Source: JBKXSZ01 sp047017005 (GTDB lineage: Bacteria > Bacillota > Clostridia > TANB77 > CAG-508). From it: a stretch of 50,214 nucleotides of DNA. The stretch covers positions 1 to 50,214 of the forward strand of contig JBKXSZ010000009.1 of the NCBI GenBank assembly GCA_047017005.1, written 5' to 3'. Positions 16,424 to 26,050 of the stretch are shown in pieces. The translations under genes and the position numbers were made by a program. The notes beneath the pieces were generated by a model that saw only the letters and a program-made list of their open reading frames with translations, was not told the origin of the DNA and searched no databases. How positions within the stretch are numbered: the first letter of the stretch is position 1; every line of letters begins with the position of its first letter.

Positions 16424-17644
16424 TTATGATAAATCCAATTCATTTGTATCTTTAAGCTTGCTTTGTTCTTGTAATTGTTTTGTATGTATATTTTCTACAG
16501 ATTCTCCCGAATAGTTTGACATATCACTAATATATTCTTTAAATTGTTGTTGATTAGCTTTTTTTTCTTGATTTGGTAGAATATTATATTTAACATCTTG
16601 ATTTGATTCTTTTGTAAATTTTTTCTTAATTGTTTCCTTTAGTCTTTTAAACCAACTTTTTTTATATACTACTGGTAAGTCTATTTTCTCTTGTTCAAGT
16701 CTACCTTCTCGCCTTTGTGCAATAAGTGTCTCTTGTTGTTTCTTCAGTAATCCTGGATATATTTCATTTTTAAATTTTAGTGGTAATCTAGAATCAAATA
16801 TTTTAGATTCTGGTGTTTTGCCTCCATTTATACAAAAGTTCAAATCAAAAAGGCGCTGAATAGTTTCTTCTGATATATTTTCTGTATTTTGTGCTGCTTC
16901 AATCTCATCTTTAAAATATTTTTCAAAAAGGTTAGCCTCTAAATGAGCAATACTTTTATCTAGTTGACTGTCTTCATTGTCTAAATCCATTTGATCAATC
17001 GTAGAAACTCTTTTCTCATTTTGATGAATATCGTCTACAAGCGCTATTGTCTTTAAGCATTCTACTTTATTCATTTTGAGAAGTTGTGCGACATTTCCTC
17101 TTACATCTCCCTTTGCAAGTTGCATAACAGCATCTTCGCCAATGGCTAATTCTAAGATTTTAATAATGTTTTTTTCAGACTCATATGATTGTTCTCCATA
17201 TCCAGCTTTCTGACATATCCATTCAGTTAATCCTTCGTTAAAACCTCTACCAAGTTCTTGACCGTTATTGTAGAACTCTAACATTCCTGTTCCGTCCTCA
17301 ATTCCAAAGGCTAGACATTCTTCTTTAATTCTCCTAAAAATTACATGAATTGATTCATGTAATATCATATGTTGTAATTTTTTATTACTTTCAATATCAG
17401 CTATTGTCAAAGGTTTTGTGGAATTATTACTCGAAAAAATTGTTATGCAAGAGTTTTCCATATCATATAGTCCAGTATTAGCATTACTACTAGATATATC
17501 AGTGTATACTTTTTCTAAATTTATCTCTAATCTTTTTCTAACAAAATCTTTTCCATAGACTTTAGTAAATGATTCACATTCATTTAATGTTTTTTCAACA
17601 AAATCTATCAAATATTGTTTTATTTCTTGATTTTCCCTTAGCAT
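16424..17644 (-). CDS. Uncharacterised protein with HExxH metallopeptidase signature
   Basis: A 406-residue protein I cannot assign to a named family. Near residue 93 it has QHMILHESIHVIFRR, a zincin HExxH motif, and about 40 residues later GRGFNEGLTEWICQKAG, which offers the downstream glutamate expected of a gluzincin. That pair is good evidence for a zinc peptidase fold in the first 150 residues. The remainder is helical and highly charged, with a basic cluster (SWFKRLKETIKKKFTKES) and a Gln-rich tail. There is no signal peptide or membrane helix. The gene is isolated, with AT-rich flanks; partner and substrate are unknown. Confidence 0.7.
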   Translation of the reverse strand: MLRENQEIKQYLIDFVEKTLNECESFTKVYGKDFVRKRLEINLEKVYTDISSSNANTGLYDMENSCITIFSSNNSTKPLTIADIESNKKLQHMILHESIHVIFRRIKEECLAFGIEDGTGMLEFYNNGQELGRGFNEGLTEWICQKAGYGEQSYESEKNIIKILELAIGEDAVMQLAKGDVRGNVAQLLKMNKVECLKTIALVDDIHQNEKRVSTIDQMDLDNEDSQLDKSIAHLEANLFEKYFKDEIEAAQNTENISEETIQRLFDLNFCINGGKTPESKIFDSRLPLKFKNEIYPGLLKKQQETLIAQRREGRLEQEKIDLPVVYKKSWFKRLKETIKKKFTKESNQDVKYNILPNQEKKANQQQFKEYISDMSNYSGESVENIHTKQLQEQSKLKDTNELDLS

Positions 17645-17771
17645 TATATTCTTCCTTAATTATTTCATATTAGCTTTCCTCTTACTGTTGCCAATATTAC
17701 CCTTTTAGATTTATCTTTATATTTATATCATAAAAGTAATTTTTACACAACAACATTTAACCAAGCTTTTA

Positions 17772-17800
17772 TTTACTTCTTAATATAGACGTGATATAAT
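17772..17800 (+). promoter_or_regulatory. Promoter of the DUF4364 gene
   Basis: TTTACT at 17772-17777 and a perfect TATAAT at 17795-17800 are separated by 17 bases, about 45 bases before the start codon. Confidence 0.75.
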
Positions 17801-17843
17801 AACAAAAGAAAATTGGATTATCTTAAGGAGTGTTGGATTTTTT

Positions 17844-18377
17844 ATGAAATTATCATCCAATAATGCAACCATTGCAGAAAATAAAGTATTAATTTTATAT
17901 GTATTAAATAAAGCAAATAAACCACTTTCTAGTGAAGCATTACTTAAGTTAATTATGTCTTTAACGGAAATGAATTATTTTTACTTTCAACAGTTTTTAC
18001 TAGACTTGATAGCTACAAAATATATTATTTCTTATGAAAAAGAACAAGAAGAAGTTTATGAAATCACGGATAGTGGAAAACAAGCGCTTTCTTTGACAGA
18101 GGATTTAGTACCTGGTATTTTGAAATTAAAAGTAGATAAAGATTTTAAAGATACTCTAGATACGATTGAAGATGAACTTTCGGTTACTGCAGAATATACC
18201 CCTCGCAATGAAAAAGACTATGTTGTAAAATGCAAAATTGTAGAAAATAATACTACTATTTTTGAAGTACAAACTTTTGCAGGTTCTAGAGAACAAGCAA
18301 AAGATATTGTAGAGAATTGGAAAGAACGTGCTACAGATTTATATCCTAAAATTATTGAATTACTTACAAAAAAATAG
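17844..18377 (+). CDS. DUF4364 family protein (winged-helix type)
   Basis: A 177-residue protein. The N-terminal 80 residues look like a winged helix (VLILYVLNKANKPLSSEALL, then FLLDLIATKYIISYEKE and VYEITDSGKQAL), and the rest matches DUF4364, a family common in Clostridia and thought to be regulatory. No DNA target is known. The gene is monocistronic, with its own promoter and terminator, and starts at an ATG after AAGGAG. A regulator of unknown regulon is the best reading. Confidence 0.82.
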   Translation: MKLSSNNATIAENKVLILYVLNKANKPLSSEALLKLIMSLTEMNYFYFQQFLLDLIATKYIISYEKEQEEVYEITDSGKQALSLTEDLVPGILKLKVDKDFKDTLDTIEDELSVTAEYTPRNEKDYVVKCKIVENNTTIFEVQTFAGSREQAKDIVENWKERATDLYPKIIELLTKK

Positions 18378-18400
18378 CTATTTGTGTAGCTATTTTTTGT
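18369..18400 (+). terminator. Terminator of the DUF4364 gene
   Basis: AAAAAATAGCTA pairs perfectly with TAGCTATTTTTT around a 6-base loop, starting at the stop codon. Confidence 0.9.
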
Positions 18401-18495
18401 TGTTTTATTTTTTAATTTATTTTTACTTTTATTTTACTTCTTACTTTTTACTTCTTCTCTTTTTGTATTTTTATTGTTTTTTATCTTTATTCTTC

Positions 18496-19293
18496 TCACT
18501 TTTCTCTAGCAATTTTTTGCCTTACATATTCATATAGGACAATTCCAGTAGCAACAGAAGCATTCAAACTTTCTGTTTTACCTAACATTGGTATCTTTAC
18601 TTTTTCATCTGCTAACTCTAATAAGTTTTCTTCCACCCCATTTGCTTCATTTCCAATAATAATTGCTTTCTTTTGAAAAGTAATATCATAAATACTACTG
18701 TTGGCTCTTAAATCCGTTGCTAATACTTTAAATTTATGTTTCTTTATTTCCTTTATGGTATTTTGTAAATCTTCTGTCTCTCGAATATGCACACGGAAAA
18801 TAGCTCCCATAGTAGACCTAACTACTTTTGGGTTATATACATCTGCAGTTCCTTTTGAAACAATAATCTGAGAAAGCCCGATACTATCTACCGTTCTTAA
18901 AATGGTTCCTAAGTTTCCTGGGTCTTGTATATCATCCAGAATAACAATAATATCTTCTTTATAATTAATTTCTTGCTTCTTTTCTTCTCGGTTAATAACC
19001 GCTAGAATCCCCTGTGGATTTGAAACATCCGTTAACAAGCGAAATACTTTTTCTGTTACATAAATACAATCATATTTTGCTATTTCATATAATAGCTTTT
19101 GTTCCAATGTTCCATTTTCTACACATTCTTCGCATATCACTATTTTGCTAATTTGTGCTCTTTCTTCTATGGCTTCCTTTACCAATTTAATACCTTCAAT
19201 AATGAACTGGTTTTCTTGGTCTCGATATTTCTTTTCTTTTAACTTACGAATTTGTTTTACCATTTCATTTTCTTTACTCGTTATGACCTGCAT
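18496..19293 (-). CDS. TrmH/SpoU family RNA 2'-O-methyltransferase
   Basis: A 265-residue enzyme that methylates ribose in RNA, probably 23S rRNA, using S-adenosylmethionine. The N-terminal substrate-binding domain opens with KENEMVKQIRKLKEKKYRDQ and IIEGIKLVKEAI. The knotted SPOUT domain shows motif 1 (ILDDIQDPGNLGTILRT), motif 2 (IIIGNEANGV) and motif 3 (IPMLGKTESLNASVATGI). These fit the RlmB/YsgA/TsnR group. It lies just after mfd in the same direction, with a 67-base gap. The exact target nucleotide is not readable. Confidence 0.9.
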   Translation of the reverse strand: MQVITSKENEMVKQIRKLKEKKYRDQENQFIIEGIKLVKEAIEERAQISKIVICEECVENGTLEQKLLYEIAKYDCIYVTEKVFRLLTDVSNPQGILAVINREEKKQEINYKEDIIVILDDIQDPGNLGTILRTVDSIGLSQIIVSKGTADVYNPKVVRSTMGAIFRVHIRETEDLQNTIKEIKKHKFKVLATDLRANSSIYDITFQKKAIIIGNEANGVEENLLELADEKVKIPMLGKTESLNASVATGIVLYEYVRQKIAREK

Positions 19294-19360
19294 CTTTTCA
19301 CCTTACTTTTTATTATTCTTAACTTTTTTAATTTCTCTTTACTATTGTTTCCTATTTTTT

Positions 19361-22300
19361 CTATTTTATCACTTTTAAGAATTCTTTTATATCTTGCAAT
19401 ACTTGATGACTGGATAGTTTCTCTTCTTTTAACGTAATATATGGGTCTTTACCTGGAGAAAATTTAATTTGATTTCGATATTGTTTTAATAGTATATCTA
19501 CATTTTCCATTCTAAAATGATTAGCATCAAATGTAAAGACAATTCCATTCATTTTCTGCATAATTTTTATTACATAGGCTTTTCTCGCTAGTTCTTTAAT
19601 TCTTGCAATTTCTAATAGACTTTCTAGTTCTTCTGGCATTGGCCCAAATCGGTCGATTAATTCATCTACAATATCGGCAATATCTTCTTCTGTTCTACAT
19701 AGTGCAATATTTTGATACGTTTCAATTTTTTGACTACTATTTTCCATGTATTCATCTGGAATATAGCTAGAGACATTCAAGTCAATTTGTACATCGATTT
19801 CTTCTGGCTCTATCTCTACTCCTTGCATTTCTTTAATGACTTCTTCTAATAGCTTACAATAAGTATCATATCCTACTTGCTCCATATGTCCATGTTGAAT
19901 TTCTCCGAAGTAAACTTCCTGCACCACGTATTTCTAAATCACGCATTGCGATTTTAAATCCAGAACCAAATTCCGTAAATTCTTTGATAGCTTTTAATCT
20001 TTTATCTGCTACTTCTGAAAGAAGCTTATCACGTTTATAGGTGATATAGGCATACGCTTGTTTATCTGCTCTTCCTACTCTTCCTCGAATTTGATATAGC
20101 TGTGCTAACCCTAGTCTATCTGCATTTTCTACAATAATGGTATTGGCATTTGGAATATCGATTCCAGATTCTAGAATGGTGGTACAAACTAGTACATCTA
20201 TTTTTTTATTAATAAAGTCTATCATGATATTTTCTAGTTCTGCTCCTGACATTTTCCCATGTGCAAATCCTACTTTTGCTTCTGGTACTAATGCTTGAAT
20301 ATCATCTGCTTTTTTAATGATTCCTTCTACATTATTAAATAAATAGAATACCTGTCCTTGTCTTTCTAATTCCCTTGTAATGGCTTCTTGCACTACTTCT
20401 GTATCATATTCTAATACATAGGTTTGTACCGGTCTTCTATTTTGTGGTGGTTCATAAATGACAGACATATCTCGTATTCCTACAATCGACATATGTAAGG
20501 TTCTTGGTATTGGAGTTGCTGTCATGGTTAATACATCAATATTTGCTTTCATTGCTTTTATTTTTTCTTTGTCTTTTACTCCAAATCGGTGCTCCTCATC
20601 TACAATCAGTAACCCTAAATCTTTAAATTCCACATCTTTACTTAAAATACGGTGAGTCCCTATTATGATATCAATCTCACCTAGTTTTAATTTCTTAATA
20701 ATGGCTTCCTGTTCTTTTTTTGTTTTAAATCGATTTAATACTTGTACACGAATTGGGTATTCTTCCATTCTTTCTTTAAAGCTTTGATATTGTTGGTCTG
20801 CTAAAACAGTAGTAGGCACTAAATATGCCACTTGTTTTTGGTCCATAACAGCTTTAAATGCTGCTCGAATAGCAACTTCTGTTTTTCCATATCCAACATC
20901 TCCACAAAGTAGTCTGTCCATTGGTCTTGGAATTTCCATATCTTTTTTTACTTCTTCAATGCAGCGTAATTGGTCATCTGTTTCTTGGTATGGGAAACTT
21001 GCCTCAAATTGTTGTTGCCAAGGTGTATCTTTTGAAAACGCATATCCTTTCATTTTCTGTCTCTTCGCATATAGCTCAATTAGTTCTCTTGCTACTTCTC
21101 GTAAGTTTTTCTTTACTTTCGCCTTGGTATTATCCCATTCCTTGCTTCCTAATTTATTAACTCTAGGAGTGCTTTCTCCTCCCCCAATATATTTTCGAAT
21201 ATTGTCTAAACTATTCGTAGGAATGTATAGAATGTCTTCTCCTTTATATTTAATCTTGATATAGTCTTTGGTAATACCATCTGCTTTTATGGTATTAACT
21301 CCAATAAACTGTCCAATTCCATGTGTTTTATGAACAACATAGTCTCCTATCTTTAAATCTTGAAATACAACTTTTTCTCCTTCTTTAAAGCTAGAATGCG
21401 CTTGTTTTCTCTTTTTCTTCTTTTCCCCCTCTATTAGCTCTTCTCCTGTGATAACAAGTAACTTAAAATCATAACATTCAAAGCCAGCAGACAAAGCCCC
21501 AGTGGAGACAATAACCTCCCCTGAAGCTGTTTTCTCTATGTTTTCTAAAGATTCTATAAAGTAATTGGGTATTTCTTTATCAAGAAGTAAGGAAGATAAC
21601 TTCTTTGCATTTTCTTCATTTCCTCCTAGTAGGACTACTGTTTTTCCTTCTTTTGCTGCTTTTTGTATTTCCTGAAACAGTAAATCCATTCCACTACGAA
21701 AAAAGTTAACCTCCCTATAGCTGAAGCTATATCCGTTTCTTTTTGCATGCATACTTTGTTTATCTACAAAACCTACATCTTGCTTTTCTAGATAGATGGT
21801 TTCTTTTTTCTCTATTTGTTCTAAGATATCTTCATATACTTGCATGTTACTAATAGAGTCTGGTATTGCTTTTCCTTTTTCTAGTAAAGACTGTGTTATA
21901 TTTTTATTATCTTTTGTAATGTTATCTGCTCTTGCTTTTATTTTACTAATTTCATCTAAGAAAATAAGATAATCTTTTTCTAAGTAGTCAAAAAGAGAGG
22001 CGCTTTTTGTATAAAAACTATTAAAATATCTATCAACTTTACTGATGTAGTCTCCTGTTTTTATCATTTCTACATCTTCTTCTACCATTTCTCTTTGTTT
22101 TTCTGTATAATCCTTGTCTAATATGGTTTGTACTACTTCATCTAATGGCTTTTCTAATACATATTCATGTGCGGGATAAATATCGATTTCTTTTAACATA
22201 TCAGTAGAACGTTGACTTTCTATTTTAAAGTATCGAATAGAATCAATTTCATCTCCCCAAAACTCAATACGGACTCCTTGCTTTTCTGAAATAGCAATAT

Positions 22301-22838
22301 CGATAATACCCCCACGAACAGAAAATTGTCCTTTCCCCTCAATTAAGTCATATCGTTCATAGCCTAAATAAACAAGTGCCTCTTTTATTTTCTCTAAGCT
22401 ATATTCTTCCCCTACTTTTAGGTGTAACTCATTTTGATATAGAGTAGTAAACGGTATGCTTTCTTGCATTAATGCTTCTATTGTTGTTACAATAACTTCT
22501 GCTTTTTTATTTTTTATAGCATTTAGTACTTCAATTCTTTGATAAGTTGTTTCTTTACTTTCTGCAATGTAGTCATATGTTACTAAATCCTTCTTTGGGA
22601 AGAAATATACATTATCTGTGAAATATTTCATATCTTTTATTACTTTTCTTGCTTGCATTTCATTATATGTTACAAAGCAAATTGGTTTTTGGGTATAAAA
22701 ACTAGTAGCATATGCAAAATGGATTTTTCCAGCATCGGAAAGCCCAGATAAAAGAATTGGGCTTACTTTGTTTTTTACATCTGCTAAATAGCTATCAAAC
22801 TTTTTAAAATTTGGCATTGTTTTAATTAAATAGTTCAT
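19361..22838 (-). CDS. mfd: Transcription-repair coupling factor Mfd, with one +1 shift at CGG
   Basis: About 1158 residues after one shift, the normal size. Mfd removes RNA polymerase stalled at DNA lesions and recruits UvrA. Order: UvrB-like N terminus (LSGLSDAGKIHFAYA), RNA-polymerase-interacting domain (KIGDYVVHKTHGIGQF), RecG-like translocase with GDVGYGKTEVA Walker A, DEEHRFGV and TATPIPRTLH, then TRG region RGRVGRADKQAYAY, then C-terminal UvrA-binding domain. At 19905-19907 the frame reads TTA CTT CGG AGA and then stops 14 codons later. Skipping the C gives CTT GGA GAA ATT, that is the conserved RGAGSLLGEIQHGHM, and the domain continues to 19361. Confidence 0.93.
19905..19907 (-). other. 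CGG shift site 4 (mfd)
   Basis: On the coding strand CTT CGG AGA AAT; skipping the C gives CTT GGA GAA ATT, the glycine of the conserved GAGSLLGEIQHGHM block. This is the only site with GGA rather than GGT. Confidence 0.88.
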
Positions 22839-22972
22839 GTATGTTATTCTTCTCCTTATTTTCTGTTTTATTTTATTCCATAATCTTGTTTATTATATCT
22901 TATTTTTGAAGAAAATGGAATAGTTGCATTAATAAAAGAAAAATTTCGTTCTAAAAATGAAGTCGCAAGAGA

Positions 22973-22999
22973 AAAAGGAAGATTTCTCTTCCTTTAAAG
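22973..22999 (-). terminator. Terminator overlapping the stop of the small gene at 22994
   Basis: AAAGGAAGA pairs with TCTTCCTTT around TTTC, with a T-rich tail on the minus strand. Confidence 0.7.
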
Positions 23000-23284
23000 G
23001 TCAAAGTCTTTTTTCCCCATACTGTTTACAATTTTACGAGTATAGAAAACTATACACTGTTTTTTCGTGTCCACTTCTGCTCTATACTCATGTAATTGTA
23101 AATTTTTATCCATTCTTACTTTGATTTGGATAATTTTTTCCCTTGCTTCTTCTGTCAGATGTCCTTTTGCTTCTCTTAAGACGGGAATTACATTTTCTTT
23201 ATCAAAGCTAAGTAAACATGTAAGAGTTTTGACTTCTGCTCCTTTCCCTTTTTCTCCACACCAAGCAAATTCCAAAGTCTGCAT
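22994..23284 (-). CDS. Uncharacterised small protein (96 aa)
   Basis: I do not recognise this protein. It is soluble and mixed alpha/beta, with FAWCGEKGKGAEVKTLTCLL at the start and a basic middle segment (EEAREKIIQIKVRMDKNLQL). An AGGAGG site eight bases before the ATG and a terminator at the stop codon show it is a real single-gene unit. It is the first of three consecutive minus-strand small orphan genes between mfd and ylbJ. Confidence 0.6.
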   Translation of the reverse strand: MQTLEFAWCGEKGKGAEVKTLTCLLSFDKENVIPVLREAKGHLTEEAREKIIQIKVRMDKNLQLHEYRAEVDTKKQCIVFYTRKIVNSMGKKDFDL

Positions 23285-23421
23285 TTATATTCCTCCTGTC
23301 CATGGTGTTATTTCCTATCTTTACTAATTAATTGTTTAGTATTTTGGAAATATTTCAACTTGTTTTACACTTTTATTATATCATTCTTATAGACTTTATG
23401 TCAATTTTATGCTTTAAATAA

Positions 23422-23447
23422 AAGAAGAGCACAATGTGCTCTTCTTA
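23422..23447 (-). terminator. Terminator of the 90-aa orphan
   Basis: AAGAAGAGCACA and its exact complement are separated by one base, giving a long hairpin with an ACAATGT apex that overlaps the stop codon. Confidence 0.8.
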
Positions 23448-23717
23448 CATTAACACAGCATGAACAACTTCTTTTTCTACATCACACCAAATCTTTGGAT
23501 TTTGAACGTTTGGGTTTGATATATGAATGTAGACTTCTTTCTTGTTCTTTTGTCTTGCTTTTGAAACCACTTCCTTCAGTATCGCATTATTTTTTTCCTG
23601 TAATTTGTGCAATATATTTTGTGGAGTTTCTTGATGTATATATACTTTCACTCCCTCCAAAATTTTGTCATCGAGAATCTTAAGCATTTCTTGTGCTAAT
23701 CTCCATTTTGTTCCCAT
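23445..23717 (-). CDS. Uncharacterised small protein (90 aa), twin of the next gene
   Basis: Unrecognised, soluble, rich in Lys, Glu and Gln, beginning MGTKWRLAQEMLKILDD and ending EKEVVHAVLM. The region around its start (AAAGAAAGGACGTGA then ATGGGAAC) is nearly identical to that of the gene at 23900-24151, and both end in a long hairpin with the same apex. I infer an old tandem duplication in which the translation start region stayed conserved while the bodies diverged. Whether the conserved leader is an RNA control element is open. Confidence 0.6.
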   Translation of the reverse strand: MGTKWRLAQEMLKILDDKILEGVKVYIHQETPQNILHKLQEKNNAILKEVVSKARQKNKKEVYIHISNPNVQNPKIWCDVEKEVVHAVLM

Positions 23718-23878
23718 ATTATCACGTCCTTTCTTTATTGTCTACTTCTGGGAACTCATCTATAGTTTCATGTCTATATGATTTTATATATCATAATATG
23801 TTTTCCATTATTTGTAAATATAACTTTGGCTATTTTTTTAACTTTTCATCTTTCTTTTTCGACATTATCTTTAAAAAA

Positions 23879-23903
23879 AAGACACGACATTGTCGTGTCT
23901 TAG
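23879..23903 (-). terminator. Terminator of the 83-aa orphan
   Basis: AAGACACGACA and its exact complement flank a single T, followed on the minus strand by a run of T; it overlaps the stop codon. Confidence 0.85.
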
Positions 23904-24151
23904 CGAACTCCTATAAGGACTTCTACACTATTGGAGTATTCATTTCCCAGAGATGGAAAATGGATTTCTCCTTTTCTAAGGTGCTTTGCCGCAATCAGTT
24001 TGATTGCCTTACCATGAGAATGTTTTCTTACATATCCCATCTTTTCTTCTAGGATTTTCACCATCTGCTCGTTTAACTCCTTCGAATTAGCAGAGTGTGT
24101 TAAAACCCGTTCTCCATTTACCTCTTTCATACTCCAATTTTTAGTTCCCAT
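23900..24151 (-). CDS. Uncharacterised small protein (83 aa), twin of the previous gene
   Basis: Unrecognised soluble protein, MGTKNWSMKEVNGERVLTHS at the start and a basic C-terminal half with HSHGKAIKLIAAKHLRKGEI. I start it at the ATG at 24151, with AAAGGACGTGAG upstream. The open frame extends to 24280 but has no ribosome binding site there. The start region and terminator style match the gene at 23445-23717. Confidence 0.6.
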   Translation of the reverse strand: MGTKNWSMKEVNGERVLTHSANSKELNEQMVKILEEKMGYVRKHSHGKAIKLIAAKHLRKGEIHFPSLGNEYSNSVEVLIGVR

Positions 24152-24370
24152 TTTCTCACGTCCTTTCTTTGCTGTTACTAGATTATCTAGTTTCAGGAAC
24201 TGTTTACTTATGTAGATAAACCACATACTACTTCTATTATATACTATTTCTTCCAAAATATCAAGTATTATGTATACCATTTTTTCGACAAAATCGTCAT
24301 TTGTTTCTTAAGGTATATCTATGATTCCATTTTCATATAGTGATAACAGATGATGAAAAGGATGATTCTT

Positions 24371-25564
24371 ATGAAAAAAATAAACTTTTTTACTTTCTCT
24401 TTTAAAAAGCATATTTTACCCACTATTTTTTGTGTTTTTACTATCTGCCTTGTTTTATTTTCTAGGCAAAACTTAGAAGCCGCAAAATCTGGGCTTTCCC
24501 TCTGGGCAAATGCAGTAGTTCCATCTTTACTTCCCTTTTTTATTGCAACTGAACTGCTGGGATATACCAATATTACCCGCACTTTAGGTAAACTTTTCTC
24601 TCGTATTATGAGACCCTTATTCAATGTTCCGGGAGAAGGAGCTTTTGCTTTTATCATGGGAATTATTAGTGGTTATCCAATGGGAGCTAAAATTGTAACA
24701 GATTTTAGAGAGAAAGGAATTTGTACCAAAGTGGAAGGAGAAAGATTACTTGCTTTTACCAATAATTCTGGCCCTCTTTTTATTATTGGTACTGTCGGAA
24801 TTAGTTTATTTGGTGATAGTCAAACTGGATTTTTGCTATTCTTTACTCACATACTCGCTTGTATTAGTGTTGGTATTCTTTTCCGCTTTTGGAAAAGAAA
24901 TAGTACTTGTAAAAAGAGTTCTGAAAAGTTTTCTGTTACAAATTCCTCTTCTTCTGTACGAGTTAACTTTTCTAACTTAGGTGAAATTTTGGCAAAAAGT
25001 ATTATGAATGGTGTACAGACTGTTGTAATGATAGGTGGATTCGTTATGCTTTTCTCTGTTATTATTTCTATTTTAAACAATTCCCATCTATTAGAATTTG
25101 CTTCTCAATGCATTAAACCATTCTTATCTAGTATAGGGATTCCTTCTTCTTTTGCATCTGCTATCTTAACTGGTATTTTAGAATTAACCAATGGCGTAAA
25201 ACAAGTAGCTAGTATATCCATTAAAACTATATCCTTTAATATTACTTTATGTGCCTTCTTACTTGGATTTGGTGGATTTTCTGTACTATTACAAGTCTAT
25301 AGTATTACTTCGAAATCAGATGTTTCCATTAAAGCCTATTTGATTGGAAAACTACTTCAAGGAACTTTAGCTGCAATTTACACTTATTTACTATTACGCT
25401 ATGTACCTTTTTTAAATCTAGATTTAACTCCCGTCTTTAGTAATACTGCTACTCCTCTTGTCGCTACAAATCCATCTTTTTTCACTTTCTTTTGTCTTGC
25501 TTTAATTGGTTTTGTCTTACTTTGGAAAGTTTGTTTCTCGAAAAGGAAAAAGCAGATAGAATAA
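24371..25564 (+). CDS. ylbJ: Sporulation integral membrane protein YlbJ
   Basis: About 397 residues with eight or more hydrophobic helices. It carries the nucleoside-recognition (Gate) repeats typical of YlbJ, a protein needed for spore formation in Bacillus: SGLSLWANAVVPSLLPFFIA early, IMGIISGYPMGAKIV in the middle, and AILTGILELTNGVKQVASIS near residue 280. AAAGGATG eight bases upstream favours the ATG at 24371 over two ATGs just before it. The gene is followed closely by a terminator and then by a small Met-rich gene. Its presence says the host makes spores or descends from spore formers. Confidence 0.9.
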   Translation: MKKINFFTFSFKKHILPTIFCVFTICLVLFSRQNLEAAKSGLSLWANAVVPSLLPFFIATELLGYTNITRTLGKLFSRIMRPLFNVPGEGAFAFIMGIISGYPMGAKIVTDFREKGICTKVEGERLLAFTNNSGPLFIIGTVGISLFGDSQTGFLLFFTHILACISVGILFRFWKRNSTCKKSSEKFSVTNSSSSVRVNFSNLGEILAKSIMNGVQTVVMIGGFVMLFSVIISILNNSHLLEFASQCIKPFLSSIGIPSSFASAILTGILELTNGVKQVASISIKTISFNITLCAFLLGFGGFSVLLQVYSITSKSDVSIKAYLIGKLLQGTLAAIYTYLLLRYVPFLNLDLTPVFSNTATPLVATNPSFFTFFCLALIGFVLLWKVCFSKRKKQIE

Positions 25565-25584
25565 TCTTTCTATCTGCTTTTGAA
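25549..25584 (+). terminator. Terminator of ylbJ
   Basis: AAAGCAGATAGA pairs with TCTATCTGCTTT around an 8-base loop spanning the stop codon. Confidence 0.85.
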
Positions 25585-25713
25585 AGGGGTTAATGTATTT
25601 GTGAGGTATTATTATTATGTGTTATTTTTTTCTTTTTATACCTAGTTTTTCTTTTTTATTTTCTACATAATTCAAATGAACTTGCATAAGTATATATCAA
25701 GGGGGGAATTGGA

Positions 25714-25950
25714 ATGGATAAAAATATGGACTATTTTTCATCTTTTCCTGGATTTCAAGGATTTGCTCCTTGTGATGTTCCAGATGGTATGGGAATGGAG
25801 AATCCAATGTTTAATCCGATGATGCAATATGAGCAAGCATATATGTATTATCGCTATTTAGCAATGCAGATGGAATATAAAATAAAGTGTAAAGAATATG
25901 AAAAACTTTGTGGTAAAACAGAAGGTAGAGAAAATCGAAAAATCGAGTAA
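25714..25950 (+). CDS. Small Met/Tyr-rich protein, possibly spore-related
   Basis: A 78-residue protein beginning MDKNMDYFSSFPGFQGF and containing NPMMQYEQAYMYYRYLAMQM before a charged end. A very strong site (AAGGGGGG) precedes the ATG and a terminator follows. The Met-, Tyr- and Phe-rich composition resembles small coat or spore-associated proteins, and it sits behind ylbJ. I do not recognise a family; the spore link is inference from neighbour and composition. Confidence 0.65.
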   Translation: MDKNMDYFSSFPGFQGFAPCDVPDGMGMENPMFNPMMQYEQAYMYYRYLAMQMEYKIKCKEYEKLCGKTEGRENRKIE

Positions 25951-25984
25951 GAGAAACCATCCTATCGATGGTTTCTCTTTTTCC
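25949..25984 (+). terminator. Terminator of the Met-rich small gene
   Basis: AGAGAAACCATC pairs with GATGGTTTCTCT around five bases, followed by TTTTT. Confidence 0.9.
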
Positions 25985-26050
25985 TTTTTGCGTTATCTTT
26001 TTCATTCGTTTTCTTTTTTTGTTTTTTACTTTCTTACTCCTTCTGCTTTC

